The notes under the pieces are model-generated. The model was not told where the DNA came from, did no database searches, and saw only the letters and a list, made by a program, of their open reading frames with translations. A stretch of DNA of 64,000 nt from Leptospira chreensis (lineage in GTDB: Bacteria > Spirochaetota > Leptospiria > Leptospirales > Leptospiraceae), in assembly GCF_016919165.1 (NCBI RefSeq), contig NZ_JAFFPS010000071.1, positions 62,001-126,000 on the forward strand, given 5' to 3'. A program made the position numbers and the translations under genes. Below are positions 33,209 to 42,891 of the stretch, in pieces (the first letter of the stretch is position 1; the number at the start of each line of letters is the position of its first letter).

Positions 33209-34845
33209 CCACCATATACATCGAGGAGAGAAAGAACTCGTTGGCATCTGTTCTTTTTCTCTTCATCACTTTCTAATTCGGCAATTTCCAAATTTTCAAA
33301 AGCTAGATCCCTACCTGTTTTTTCATCTAAGGTTTTAGCGTTGGACTTCGCACCAGATTCTAATAACAAAGCAAGCACAGCAGAATTTCCAAATTTACAA
33401 GTTTCGTGTAAAGCCGTACTACCAGTGTTATCTGAGATATGAATATCGATTCCTGCATGGATTAATCTTTTTGCCATACTCGGTTCCCCAAAAACTGAAC
33501 ACCAATGTAAAGGGGTCATTCCATTCACGGACTGAAGATTTACCCGGGCACCTCGGCGAATGAGTTCATCCATAAGCGCTGTTTTTTCTTGTAAACGAAG
33601 TGTACTATCCTGACACAACTTAAAGATGGCTGTTTCTCCATTGGCATCCAGTTGGTTGGGATCGGCCCCTCGTTCCAAAAGACGCATACACGATTTGTAT
33701 CGTGCACGAACAAAACTTTCCTGTAACAAAGAAAAACCCAAAGGATTACGAATCGGATCTTGGATTACATAATCTAGAGACCCCACAGTTCGAACAAAGG
33801 AATCCAAAAGATAAACATCATCGGAATCCAACCAATCGAGAGTTTTGTCCTCGTTTTTAGATTCCAAACTAGAACCTAAATGGTTTTCATAACCTTCCGG
33901 AAATTTATGTTTCAGCAGTGGGATAAATAATGGTTCTGTTTCCGAATGACAGACGACTTCATGAATCAATTGCCAATGTTTTTGATTGGGAACTACTTCA
34001 TTTGAAAGAAGAAAAATTAAGGTTTCATTTAACTTCTTTTGACTGAGTTGGAAAGTTACCTGTAAGTTCTCTTCTTTAAAATGAACTTCTGAAATGGAAG
34101 ATGGGTTTTCCGGCCAATGGTACATGACAAGAGTGAGTAATTCATCTTTGAGATGTTCGTTTAAAAGGGAAAAATTTTCCTGTAAGGATAAGATATTTCC
34201 AGACAATGCAAAAATCTTAGACGCGAGTTCACTGGAAACAAATTCGGGAAGTTTTTTATCAGAATCGCCATGCTCATCGAATTGGATTTTGTAAATATGT
34301 GTGGCAGTAAAACTTCCGTGTAACAAAGTGTTCCACTGATCTGCAATGGCCAAATACAATTTCCCTGAAACAAAACGATCATCTAACGAATCTATAGTGA
34401 TTGATAATCTTACAGGGGAAGTATTTACATTTTGATTGATGATAATTTTTAAAGTTTTGGAAGGAGATTCAGATGTGATATCGAAGAGTAAATTTTTTAA
34501 CCGAGTAATCTCAGGTAATCCGGAAATCGAAATTCGTAAATCGTGTTCGTTTCCCTCTTCATCTTTCAAAAAAACAAGTTCTTCATTTGACCAATCAGAT
34601 ACAAAATCCGTGGAGTATCTTCCAAAAATCTGACCTTGGAGTTTGTGTTCAGGAATTGAATCATTAAAATGAAGATCAAATAACACGAGTGAGTCGGAGG
34701 TCCCTGACTCAAATTCAATACGGTAATCAAAATGGTTCCAGGAAGAACATTTTTTGCAGCGATACTTCCCTTTTTTTCCTTCCAATTTGGAAGTTGAAAC
34801 AGAGTGGCCACTAAAACAATTAGAACAGGATAAGATCGTTTTCAT
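33205..34845 (-). CDS. Ankyrin-repeat protein with N-terminal zinc ribbon
   Basis: The 546-residue protein opens with a zinc-ribbon-like CSNC...CKKC pair (residues about 6-35). A long beta-rich middle (about 40-340) matches nothing I recognise. The C-terminal part holds about four ankyrin repeats (RYKSCMRLLERGADPNQLDA, NGMTPLHWCSVFGEPSMAKR, TGSTALHETCKFGNSAVLAL). No signal peptide, so cytoplasmic. Ankyrin repeats imply protein binding. The pairing with a zinc ribbon is unusual. Confidence 0.8.
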   Translation of the reverse strand: MKTILSCSNCFSGHSVSTSKLEGKKGKYRCKKCSSWNHFDYRIEFESGTSDSLVLFDLHFNDSIPEHKLQGQIFGRYSTDFVSDWSNEELVFLKDEEGNEHDLRISISGLPEITRLKNLLFDITSESPSKTLKIIINQNVNTSPVRLSITIDSLDDRFVSGKLYLAIADQWNTLLHGSFTATHIYKIQFDEHGDSDKKLPEFVSSELASKIFALSGNILSLQENFSLLNEHLKDELLTLVMYHWPENPSSISEVHFKEENLQVTFQLSQKKLNETLIFLLSNEVVPNQKHWQLIHEVVCHSETEPLFIPLLKHKFPEGYENHLGSSLESKNEDKTLDWLDSDDVYLLDSFVRTVGSLDYVIQDPIRNPLGFSLLQESFVRARYKSCMRLLERGADPNQLDANGETAIFKLCQDSTLRLQEKTALMDELIRRGARVNLQSVNGMTPLHWCSVFGEPSMAKRLIHAGIDIHISDNTGSTALHETCKFGNSAVLALLLESGAKSNAKTLDEKTGRDLAFENLEIAELESDEEKKNRCQRVLSLLDVYGG

Positions 34846-34931
34846 ATTTCGCTTGTTCCGATTAATAAAACAGGAGAGTTTTGACGGATCAATCGAAAAT
34901 TAATATCTTATCACCATTCAGGCAGGAATTC

Positions 34932-35759
34932 ATGGGACAAAACCAATATTTGGTCATCGGAGGATCGGGAGAGGCGGGCCAAAGTGCCATCCTTTGTCTA
35001 AAAGAGAAAGATCCATCTGCCTATATCATAACATCAACTACAACAAACGAACCCGTGTCGAATGCGGATCTTACATTTTTTGACAAAAAAGCAGAGCCTG
35101 GCCTTTCGGAAAAGATTGTAGCAGATCTGGGAAATCACAATATCAGTCCCAGTTTTAAAGCCATCATCTACACTCCTGCCCTCGGAGAAGTGGGATTTCC
35201 GATTGCGGAGAGTAGTCCCAAACAAATCAAAGACACTCTCGGAATTTGTCTAGATCCCATTCTCGAATTGGAAGAGGCATTGAAGCCAGAACTCATGGTC
35301 GCCTACTCTGCGTTTTACTGGCTCAGTCATACCTTGTCTTTTTATGGTTCCATGGGAGTTGCCAAATACAAAGCCGATCTTTGGGCATTAGAAAATCCAA
35401 AAAACAGAAAGATCGTCAGAGCAGGAACTTTTTTCTCTAAAAGTGTCAGAGGGATTTCGATTGTTCTCCAACGAACAATGAAAAAAACAAACAATCCAGA
35501 CCTCCTAACATTAAAAAGTCGATTTGAAAACTCCGATCAAAAGTTTATGGATTTTTTTCTATCCTACGCTTGGGAACATGAAAAAGAGGCCTTTCAATCT
35601 CAATTTAAAACGCCATACCGACCCACGGAAAGAAAAGATCTAAGTCGTGGTTTGTCTTTGGCCTTGGAATCGAAGGCACCCATTGTCACTGTACTTGGTG
35701 ATTGGTCCTGGGAAGAAACAGAACTTCCCAAAGTTCCGAATTGGTTTAGTCAATTCTAG
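34932..35759 (+). CDS. Rossmann-fold NAD(P)-binding protein, unknown substrate
   Basis: A TTG at 34881 with GGAGAG is possible, but ATG 34932 has AGGA four bases upstream and starts right before the dinucleotide-binding fold (QYLVIGGSGEAGQSAI). The roughly 275-residue product resembles short-chain dehydrogenases: SAFYWLSHTLSFYGSMGVAKYKADLWALE has a Y-x-x-x-K arrangement. It probably acts as a cytoplasmic oxidoreductase. It begins the plus-strand run leading to the alcohol dehydrogenase family gene 54 bases downstream, suggesting a shared pathway. Confidence 0.7.
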   Translation: MGQNQYLVIGGSGEAGQSAILCLKEKDPSAYIITSTTTNEPVSNADLTFFDKKAEPGLSEKIVADLGNHNISPSFKAIIYTPALGEVGFPIAESSPKQIKDTLGICLDPILELEEALKPELMVAYSAFYWLSHTLSFYGSMGVAKYKADLWALENPKNRKIVRAGTFFSKSVRGISIVLQRTMKKTNNPDLLTLKSRFENSDQKFMDFFLSYAWEHEKEAFQSQFKTPYRPTERKDLSRGLSLALESKAPIVTVLGDWSWEETELPKVPNWFSQF

Positions 35760-35813
35760 TTGTTTTATTTTTAGAAACAAACAAAAATAGACCAATTGGT
35801 ATACGGAGGCTAT

Positions 35814-36836
35814 ATGCGTCGACTCATGTTTCGTAAAAAGGGAATTTTAGAGTGGGAAGAGTTAGATCCACTTTCAATCACCGGAGAAAATCAAGTGATT
35901 GTAGAACCGGTCTCCATCGCTCGTTGTGATTTGGATTTACCCATCCTTCGAGGAGAAACTCTATTTCGTGCTCCTTTTCCCGTAGGACACGAGTTTGTTG
36001 GTAAAATCAAATCGGTCTCTGAAGATTTGACAAGTTTGTATTCAGTGGGAATGACAGTTGCCGTTCCCTTCCAGATTTCCTGTGGTTCTTGTCCGAGTTG
36101 TTTAACTCATCATACCAATTCTTGTGAATCCGTTCCATATACATCCGCTTATGGAATGCCACCTGGAGCCCAAACTTTTGGCGGTGCCATTGCGGATGAA
36201 ATCAAAATTCCTTTCGCAAAACAGATGCTATTTGAAATTGATAAAAAAATAGATCCGGTGGGAATCGCAAGTCTCAGCGATAATATTGCCGAAGTTTGGA
36301 AATTGGCAGGAAGATTTTTAAATCAAAGAAAAGATCCGAAGGTTCTCGTTGTCGGGGGTCTCGCGGGAAGTATAGGACTCTATACAGCTTTGTTTCTCCA
36401 CCAAACAAAGACAGCCGAAGTGTTGTATGTTGATACCGATACAACAAGAATCCAATTGGCGGAATCTTTAGGAATCCCAGTGGAATTTTTCACAATCTTC
36501 CCTAAACCCACAAAAAAATATGATTTGGTTTGTGATGCATCTGCAAACAAACAAGGTTGGGATTTTGCCATTCGTTCTCTCGGTAGAAACGCCATTTTTA
36601 GTTCTGCTTCTATCTTTTGGACCAACCAATGGGAAATACCTTATCTGGAAATGTACAACCAAGGTGTAGAAATTCATTTAGGACGAGTGGAATCCAAAGA
36701 TTCCATAGAAGCTCTCTACCCGTACATTCTTTCGGGAACCTTCACACCAGAAAAAATTGTCACAAGAACTGCTAACTTTGATGATGCGAAAGAAGCATGG
36801 CTCGAAGAATCCATCAAACTGGTGATTACAAAATGA
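35814..36836 (+). CDS. Zinc-dependent alcohol dehydrogenase family (MDR) protein
   Basis: I start at ATG 35814 because GGAGG lies about six bases upstream; a TTG at 35796 would precede it. The 340-residue protein has the catalytic-domain GHEFVG motif and a structural-zinc cysteine cluster (CGSCPSCLTHHTNSC). Its nucleotide-binding fold runs LVVGGLAGSIGLYTALFLH, ending in a strand with Asp (VLYVDTD), which suggests NAD preference. Substrate unknown. The stop overlaps the next start by four bases. Confidence 0.87.
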   Translation: MRRLMFRKKGILEWEELDPLSITGENQVIVEPVSIARCDLDLPILRGETLFRAPFPVGHEFVGKIKSVSEDLTSLYSVGMTVAVPFQISCGSCPSCLTHHTNSCESVPYTSAYGMPPGAQTFGGAIADEIKIPFAKQMLFEIDKKIDPVGIASLSDNIAEVWKLAGRFLNQRKDPKVLVVGGLAGSIGLYTALFLHQTKTAEVLYVDTDTTRIQLAESLGIPVEFFTIFPKPTKKYDLVCDASANKQGWDFAIRSLGRNAIFSSASIFWTNQWEIPYLEMYNQGVEIHLGRVESKDSIEALYPYILSGTFTPEKIVTRTANFDDAKEAWLEESIKLVITK

Positions 36837-37678
36837 AATCCACGAAACCCCAAGGGAAAAACTTATCTAATTCACTGAGTTGGTTTTATGTATTTTCGAT
36901 GGGGTTTCTACTTACAGGATTACCATTTTTTTTGCCAAACCTATATGCAGATTCCATTATGGAACGATTTCCAGCACCAGGTGGATTCCAAAGGGTTCGA
37001 TTTGCAAACGAAAGTTTTGCGACGTATTTACAAAACTTCCCTTTAAAATCCCAAGGAAGTTCTGTTTTACTCTATGACGGAAGGATCAAACCCAACCAAG
37101 TCCATGCGGCCGTTTTAGACTTCCCTCTTTTACGAGAAGATTTGATCCAATGTGCCGATGCTGTGATGAAACTAAGGGCTGAGTATTTTTATTCGCGAAA
37201 ACAATACGATCAAATTCGTTTTAAAATCAGCAATGGAATGGAAGTGGAATTTTCACGGTTTACCAAAGGAGAACGTGTCCAAGTCACAGGAAACAAATCC
37301 CAATGGAAAAAAGGAAAATACAAACAAGGAACGGGTCGAGATGTATTTGAAGAGTATTTACGATTTATCTATATCTATGCAGGAACCATTTCTTTAAAAT
37401 CAGAACTTAAGAAAAAACCCATCCAAAATTTAACTCCTGGTGATGTATGGATTGAGGCCGGTTCTCCGGGCCATGTGGTCATGGTGGTAGACCAAGTAAC
37501 AGGAAAAGGTGGACAAACTTTATTTCTTCTGGCACAAAGTTATATGCCTTCTCAGGAGATGCATATTTTGAAATCTGCAAGTCAATACTCACCTTGGTTT
37601 GAAGTTCCCGAGAACCAATCCTTTCCCACGCCGGAATGGGAATTTCCTACAAAAGAAATTTATGGATTTGTAAAATGA
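36833..37678 (+). CDS. DUF4846 family exported protein
   Basis: I start at ATG 36833, overlapping the previous stop (ATGA). The 281-residue protein has an N-terminal hydrophobic export segment and a DUF4846 domain (FPAPGGFQRV, LYDGRIKPNQVHAAVLDF, QCADAVMKLRAEYFY, TPGDVWIEAGSPGHVVMVVD, FLLAQSYMPSQEMHIL). The conserved His/Asp pattern near the end recalls papain-like or NlpC-type folds, but activity is not established. It is probably periplasmic or surface-located. It overlaps the next gene by four bases. Confidence 0.85.
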   Translation: MKSTKPQGKNLSNSLSWFYVFSMGFLLTGLPFFLPNLYADSIMERFPAPGGFQRVRFANESFATYLQNFPLKSQGSSVLLYDGRIKPNQVHAAVLDFPLLREDLIQCADAVMKLRAEYFYSRKQYDQIRFKISNGMEVEFSRFTKGERVQVTGNKSQWKKGKYKQGTGRDVFEEYLRFIYIYAGTISLKSELKKKPIQNLTPGDVWIEAGSPGHVVMVVDQVTGKGGQTLFLLAQSYMPSQEMHILKSASQYSPWFEVPENQSFPTPEWEFPTKEIYGFVK

Positions 37679-38811
37679 AGTATTGGTTGTTGTTATTCGT
37701 ATTTACCGTTGGTCTTTCCGCAGAAAGCTACGAAGAAGAAGTCCTTCGTTCTATTGAATCCATCCGAACCATCAAAGCTTCCGAAGACAAAAAGGAAATT
37801 GGAGAATTCAATTCTTTGATGGATGCCAACTGGAAAACATTTTCAGAAAAAAAATCAGTATCGATCCCAATCATTCATTCAAAGTTAAAAGAAGAACTTA
37901 ATTCTAATTCACCGAACCAAATGGTGTTACTCGATCTAAGTTGGTATTTGACCGTTTCCAGTCCAGACAAGGAAACATTGGATACTATTCTGAAAACATA
38001 CGAATCCATTGACTTTCTAAATCCAACTATAGCTCAAAACATACAGCAGTACTTTCGTTTGGCTTTATTTCTGAGCGAAAAACAAATTCCTGGGTTTTTG
38101 AACTCTATCGATAAAAGATTTTTACGAAATGAGAATAGATCTTTTTTTATCCCACAACATGTGGCGATGGTTTCTCCTCATGCACAAAGAACTCATCTAT
38201 ATGGTATTTATGGAAACCAAAGTGTTCCACATTTAATCAATATACTCAAAACAGAAAAAGATACCAAACTCAGGCAATCCATTACGAGTATTCTTAGAAG
38301 GATTTGTACTCCATACTGTGCTAATGATATTTATGAAATGTTAGAAACTGAACAAGACCATTCAACCTTTGTTAATGGAACTTATATCTTATTAGATAAT
38401 GCGGGCCAGGTAGGAAAGGATCTTTATTTAAAACTAAATCCCAAGTCCCTCTCCAAAGAAACACAAGATTATTTCATTAGCGAACAAAACTATGTTAGAA
38501 ATCAAAACTACGATTTTTTTATTAACAAACTGAAAAAAAAATTTGGAGAGAGTTCCAATGATTTTTCTGAGGCAAAGTTATTGTCTGAAATTGAAAAGAT
38601 GATTCAAGAAAATGGTGAATCTCATTCCATCCATCCCTTAGACTTTTTTTCGAGTACAATCAAAAATGAAATTCTAATCGAAAAACTCATTGAATCTCGC
38701 AGAAAATGTTTTTTACGAATCAATCACCATGGAATGCAAGACATCGATCTAAATAATTTAATTTTAAACACTCTCTATTATAAAGAATCAACCAAAAATG
38801 AATCAAATTAA
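37675..38811 (+). CDS. Exported HEAT-like helical protein, unknown
   Basis: I start at ATG 37675, overlapping the DUF4846 stop. The 378-residue protein has a signal peptide (about 1-16, ending SAES). The remainder is largely alpha-helical, with a HEAT-like unit (SVPHLINILKTEKDTKLRQS followed by another helix with paired cysteines CTPYC). No catalytic motif seen. Co-translation with DUF4846 upstream and a 14-base overlap with the LOG gene downstream place it in one operon. Confidence 0.72.
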   Translation: MKYWLLLFVFTVGLSAESYEEEVLRSIESIRTIKASEDKKEIGEFNSLMDANWKTFSEKKSVSIPIIHSKLKEELNSNSPNQMVLLDLSWYLTVSSPDKETLDTILKTYESIDFLNPTIAQNIQQYFRLALFLSEKQIPGFLNSIDKRFLRNENRSFFIPQHVAMVSPHAQRTHLYGIYGNQSVPHLINILKTEKDTKLRQSITSILRRICTPYCANDIYEMLETEQDHSTFVNGTYILLDNAGQVGKDLYLKLNPKSLSKETQDYFISEQNYVRNQNYDFFINKLKKKFGESSNDFSEAKLLSEIEKMIQENGESHSIHPLDFFSSTIKNEILIEKLIESRRKCFLRINHHGMQDIDLNNLILNTLYYKESTKNESN

Positions 38812-39388
38812 AAACATTGCAGTATATTGTGGATCATCCCCCGGACTTGACCCCTACTATATGACCGCAGCATATGAGTTAGGTGAATATTTAGGTTCAA
38901 ACCAAATTGGTTTAGTGTATGGGGGAGCGAGCGTAGGCCTTATGGGTGCTGTGGCCAACGGATGTTTGTCAAAAAATGGATCAGTCACCGGTGTATTGCC
39001 CAAATTTTTAAAAAAGAAAGAAATCGAACATGCGGGACTTGGCCAACTCATCCTCGTGGAAAGTATGCACGAAAGGAAATTAAAAATGTTCGATTTGTCC
39101 GATGCCTTTGTGGTTTTACCTGGAGGACTCGGAACCATGGAAGAGTTTTTCGAAGTCATCACTTGGTCTCAGTTAGGTTTACACCAAAAACCCATCATCA
39201 TCTTCAACTGGCTTGGATTTTATAACCCCCTACTCACTCTCATGCAAAATATGGTGACCTCAGGGTTTTTGAAAAAAGAAAATGCCGCCCTCGTACAAAT
39301 TCTAGAAACTTCTAAGGATCTATTACAAACCATCCAAAACTATTCACCGTCTAATACGGAGAAATGGTTGTCGGAAGACAATGTATAA
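38798..39388 (+). CDS. LOG-family nucleoside 5'-monophosphate phosphoribohydrolase
   Basis: The 196-residue protein has the family motifs VYGGASVGLMG and PGGLGTMEEFFE. LOG enzymes release free bases from nucleoside 5'-monophosphates, including cytokinin precursors. Length and motif spacing fit the TIGR00730 group. The start overlaps the previous gene by 14 bases. It ends the operon that began with the Rossmann protein. Confidence 0.93.
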   Translation: MNQIKNIAVYCGSSPGLDPYYMTAAYELGEYLGSNQIGLVYGGASVGLMGAVANGCLSKNGSVTGVLPKFLKKKEIEHAGLGQLILVESMHERKLKMFDLSDAFVVLPGGLGTMEEFFEVITWSQLGLHQKPIIIFNWLGFYNPLLTLMQNMVTSGFLKKENAALVQILETSKDLLQTIQNYSPSNTEKWLSEDNV

Positions 39389-39414
39389 AGTTTTTTAACT
39401 AGAAAGGAACCTAA

Positions 39415-40227
39415 ATGTACGTCCGACTTTTTTCTTATACAGCGTTGATTTCCTTCGTTTTTGGTACGGGACTTTTATTTCTTTGCTTCGGTTCCATGAA
39501 TGCAAATCCTGGGCACGGAATTGATGATGGCCGGCTCCATGAATATGAAACCAGCCAAAACTACAAAAGAAAACTTTCTCCAGAACAACGAAGAATTTTT
39601 AATGTGCCCACTGTACCGGTAAAGCTAGATGTAACCAATTTCGAAAATATTGTTACAGATAAAACTGCCTATCCCTACATCCAAACAACCATAAATTTTG
39701 TGGAAGGCCACCTTTCCTTAAAAGCATTTTTGTCGGATGGGAGTGAAGTTTCCTACTCCACACGTGGCGAACACATCCGCTATAACAAGTGTTATGGAGA
39801 TATTTGTATAATAGTCTCTCAGAAAAATTTATTAGGCGTTAGTAATTCAAGTATTGAATGGGAAAAAGGTCACTTTTTTGGGGAAGAACAATATCGAGTG
39901 GCAACGGGTCATAAATCGGCTTTAGTCATAAGTGACAGAAAAATGTATTTATTTAATGGATATACCAATCATTGGGAAACCATAAGTTTAGAGCAAGAAA
40001 CCATTCGATCTTTTGCCAATTTATACGATAAAGCTGCCATCATCACCACACGCAGAATTCTTGTGATTGATCTTCCATCAGAGACCCAATTCGAACAGAA
40101 TTTACTGCTTCGAGGCATCTATCAATTTGAGATGCGAGATGCTTTTATCAATTTTTATTCTGGAGATAAACTTTGGATGTTTCGCCATCAAACAGAAAAC
40201 TTCGAAGAGGTAGATTTAACGGATTGA
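39415..40227 (+). CDS. Exported protein of unknown function
   Basis: ATG 39415 has AAAGGAA upstream. The 270-residue protein has an N-terminal hydrophobic segment (signal peptide or anchor, about 8-30) and a beta-rich remainder with two cysteines close together (KCYGDIC). The repeated short strands (KSALVISDRKMYLFNGYTNH, DKAAIITTRRILVIDL) recall propeller blades, but I cannot assign a family. It lies 26 bases after the LOG gene and may be the end of that transcript. Confidence 0.65.
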   Translation: MYVRLFSYTALISFVFGTGLLFLCFGSMNANPGHGIDDGRLHEYETSQNYKRKLSPEQRRIFNVPTVPVKLDVTNFENIVTDKTAYPYIQTTINFVEGHLSLKAFLSDGSEVSYSTRGEHIRYNKCYGDICIIVSQKNLLGVSNSSIEWEKGHFFGEEQYRVATGHKSALVISDRKMYLFNGYTNHWETISLEQETIRSFANLYDKAAIITTRRILVIDLPSETQFEQNLLLRGIYQFEMRDAFINFYSGDKLWMFRHQTENFEEVDLTD

Positions 40228-40257
40228 AAGTGGCACCGCGATAATGGGTATGTCTAG

Positions 40258-40941
40258 ATGAAATGCAATCAAATGATTTCAAAAAAATGGATTGTCGTTC
40301 TTTTTTTCTCTTTCCATGCTTGTGCCTTAACTCTCATATCTCCAGGACTCAATTCTCATTATAGATTAGATAACGTAACAAATATAAAATTTGAAGAAGC
40401 GGCCTTTTATGGCTCCAAACACTATCATCATTCTGCTTTTTATATAGAATCAGAAAACCTAAAACTCATAACTCGTGATATCAACAATTCCACATTCAAT
40501 AAAGAGGAAAAGTTGGCGATCAAACCGTTTGATCCAAACAGAATCCATATTATGTATGAGTATTGTTTTGATAAGGAAAAAGAAATTAACATAACAGAAG
40601 ATATCGAAAATCATCACTTTCAATTAAATGACAATTCATACGAATCTAGAATTTCCTATTTTTATCCTTACTCCTATTACAAAAGAGGGAGTAGAATTTC
40701 TAAAAAATTTCCTTTCTATATGAATGATGATTATCCTTATAACAAAGTAATCCTAAAAACAGGAACCGACTTTCTGATGTGTATTCGAACCATTTTGGTT
40801 TTTAAGAAAGACGATCAAAAAAACAATACAAACGAATTCGAAATTTTAACTCCCAGAAATTCACATATTTCTTACAGTTATGAATATAAAAATCAGTTCG
40901 TATTATATAAAAACGAAGGAATGGATTTTTCTGCTAAATGA
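40258..40941 (+). CDS. Probable lipoprotein, unknown
   Basis: The 227-residue product has a basic start and a hydrophobic stretch ending in FHAC, a weak lipobox acceptable in spirochaetes. The mature chain is rich in Tyr, Asn, Lys and Glu, and has unusually AT-rich codons compared with the cell-shape genes further on. No family recognised. It follows the previous gene by 30 bases on the same strand. Confidence 0.6.
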   Translation: MKCNQMISKKWIVVLFFSFHACALTLISPGLNSHYRLDNVTNIKFEEAAFYGSKHYHHSAFYIESENLKLITRDINNSTFNKEEKLAIKPFDPNRIHIMYEYCFDKEKEINITEDIENHHFQLNDNSYESRISYFYPYSYYKRGSRISKKFPFYMNDDYPYNKVILKTGTDFLMCIRTILVFKKDDQKNNTNEFEILTPRNSHISYSYEYKNQFVLYKNEGMDFSAK

Positions 40942-40985
40942 CCATATGCATCCATAGATCGCAAGACTAGAACCTTTTTTAAAAT

Positions 40986-41954
40986 CTATTTCTGATGACA
41001 CCCAACACAACTGAATGGACTGTTAATCATCATCGTTGGATAATTTGGCGCTTGTTGTTGTAATGGAATTTTTCGGAAATGAGTCACATTACTTTCTGCA
41101 TTTTTCATTCTGCTTTCCAGAATTTGAATGAATTTCCAGTCCTTATACTGTTTTGATTTTTTTGCGTTTAAGTAAATTTTGACTGCTGTTTCTGGATCAC
41201 CACTTTTGACTAACATGTCTCCCATATTTAAAAAGAAACCTTCAAAATTATGAGGAGCAATCCAACTATTCCAACAAGCTCGTTTGTTTCCCTCTTTCGT
41301 TTCTAAATTCATATATTTTTGAACATCGGGATTACTTCGATCGACTGTTTCGCCGACACATAAATTATAATTTTCCCACTGCATCTCCAATGCTTCTTTG
41401 AATTGGGGTGAGTCGTGCGGCAACTGGCTGAGAACAAATCCTGCAGTGAAATAATTGAATTCAGGCCACATTTGGATCGCATCTTTTAGTTGGAAGTATC
41501 CTTTTCGAATTGTAGGTTCATCATTGTCAACCGTACCTTCCGCAAGAGTACAGGAGCCAAGAAACCCAAGGTAACGGGCATCCTCTGTATTTAGTTTATA
41601 GGCTTCCGAAAAATATTTTTTACAAAGAGTCATATCATCCGTGATGGTAGCAGGGACCTTTGCCATTCGATTCCTTTCTGCCAATCTCCATATATGAAGC
41701 CAACCCGTACGTGCTGCCAAATCCGGATGGTTCGGATTTTCGAGATAAGCAGCTGTTAAAAGTTCAATCGCTTTTGGAATTTGATGATAATCGCCGCCAT
41801 GAAGTGTTTTCCAAAAAAAATCATTCGCCGTTTTGGCTAACTCGGATTCGGTGGTATTCTGTTTTTTACTGGGAGCCGTGGATATGGCAAAGAAGGCACA
41901 AGAGAAGTGAAGTATCGCAGTTACCAGAACAAGATATACAATGACTTTTTTCAT
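40986..41954 (-). CDS. Lipoprotein with TPR-like helices and a C-terminal CXXCH haem motif
   Basis: The 322-residue protein has a leader ending in HFSC (lipobox). The body is helical, with TPR-like units (AIELLTAAYLENPNHPDLAA, KKYFSEAYKLNTEDARYLGF, DPETAVKIYLNAKKS). The last residues read SCVGCHQK, a covalent haem c attachment motif at the extreme C-terminus. Whether haem is attached is unknown; such a terminal motif without a folded cytochrome domain is unusual. No cytochrome genes adjoin. Confidence 0.75.
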   Translation of the reverse strand: MKKVIVYLVLVTAILHFSCAFFAISTAPSKKQNTTESELAKTANDFFWKTLHGGDYHQIPKAIELLTAAYLENPNHPDLAARTGWLHIWRLAERNRMAKVPATITDDMTLCKKYFSEAYKLNTEDARYLGFLGSCTLAEGTVDNDEPTIRKGYFQLKDAIQMWPEFNYFTAGFVLSQLPHDSPQFKEALEMQWENYNLCVGETVDRSNPDVQKYMNLETKEGNKRACWNSWIAPHNFEGFFLNMGDMLVKSGDPETAVKIYLNAKKSKQYKDWKFIQILESRMKNAESNVTHFRKIPLQQQAPNYPTMMINSPFSCVGCHQK

Positions 41955-42165
41955 AGGATCGATTCACCTTATTTAAGTTTGAAGGATGACACTAAAGAAT
42001 ATAGTTTCAAGTCGTATTTTGAAGCTAAAGACTTCCGAATTTAACTTTTTATTTCTTTCATCGATTCTCAATTGAATCAATTGATTCTATATTATCGGAT
42101 TCGAAACTCCTAAAACCAATGAGTGCATTTAGCACTTTGTATATTAATAGCCAGCCATTGCCCTG

Positions 42166-42876
42166 TTACAGATTCCAAGCCACTACTTTGACTCCTGGCG
42201 AATAATGGCATAATGCTGGATGCTGAAAATCGACAATGTGATTCCATTGATTGTATTGGATCTCTAAACCTCCAATATCGATACCATATAACTCCCATGG
42301 TTTATGATGAACTTCCAAAGGGATGGGATCATTATTTTTACCTTTATATAAACAATATCTTTCCGTTAGCCATAAATCTAATTTTGAAGAATTGGATTGT
42401 TGGTTTGTAATATTGAATTCAATTTCTATTTTGCCTCGTTTCCCAAACAAAGAATACGAATTTGCGGATCTTTTAATTTGCGAATGTTGGTAAGGTAATC
42501 CAGAAAGAAGATTTGCGATTAAAGTGGGAATCAATTTTTCTGCTTCAATGCTTAAGAAGTATACACCTGACTTATTTTTACTTTTTACATAAGTTCGCAA
42601 ATTCACTTCATGAAAATTGGAAAGGTACTGGATTGGGAATGTATGTCTAGTATGGATTTCATTCATGGAGAAGGCAACAACCGAAATCCAATAAGACCCA
42701 TCGAAGGAATCCAATTCCAAAGAAGCTGGAACTAAACCTCTGATTATTTTCTCTTCAATTTGATAATGTAAAAAGATAACACCATTCCACTCTTGGTACC
42801 AAAACCATTTTTGGTTTGGCATTTTCCAAGGCCTATGTTCGGTGCAAGTTAATATGTCTTCTATTTCTTTATTCAT
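42166..42876 (-). CDS. DUF2071 (YqjF-like) family protein
   Basis: The 236-residue protein matches the DUF2071 pattern: an opening with RPWKMPNQKWFWYQEWNGVI, then FLHYQIEEKIIRGLVPASLE, DSFDGSYWISVVAFSMNEIH and FHEVNLRTYVKSKNKSGVYF. It has no signal peptide, so cytoplasmic. The function of the family is not established. The 211-base gap to the lipoprotein gene at 41954 contains a 14-bp palindrome (42074-42087) but no identifiable gene. Confidence 0.85.
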   Translation of the reverse strand: MNKEIEDILTCTEHRPWKMPNQKWFWYQEWNGVIFLHYQIEEKIIRGLVPASLELDSFDGSYWISVVAFSMNEIHTRHTFPIQYLSNFHEVNLRTYVKSKNKSGVYFLSIEAEKLIPTLIANLLSGLPYQHSQIKRSANSYSLFGKRGKIEIEFNITNQQSNSSKLDLWLTERYCLYKGKNNDPIPLEVHHKPWELYGIDIGGLEIQYNQWNHIVDFQHPALCHYSPGVKVVAWNL

Positions 42877-42891
42877 TTGTATATTTACAAA

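Noticed and set aside
42074..42087. 14-bp palindrome GAATCAATTGATTC
   Set aside because: AT-rich, in a non-divergent gap, with no paired promoter elements; likely chance.
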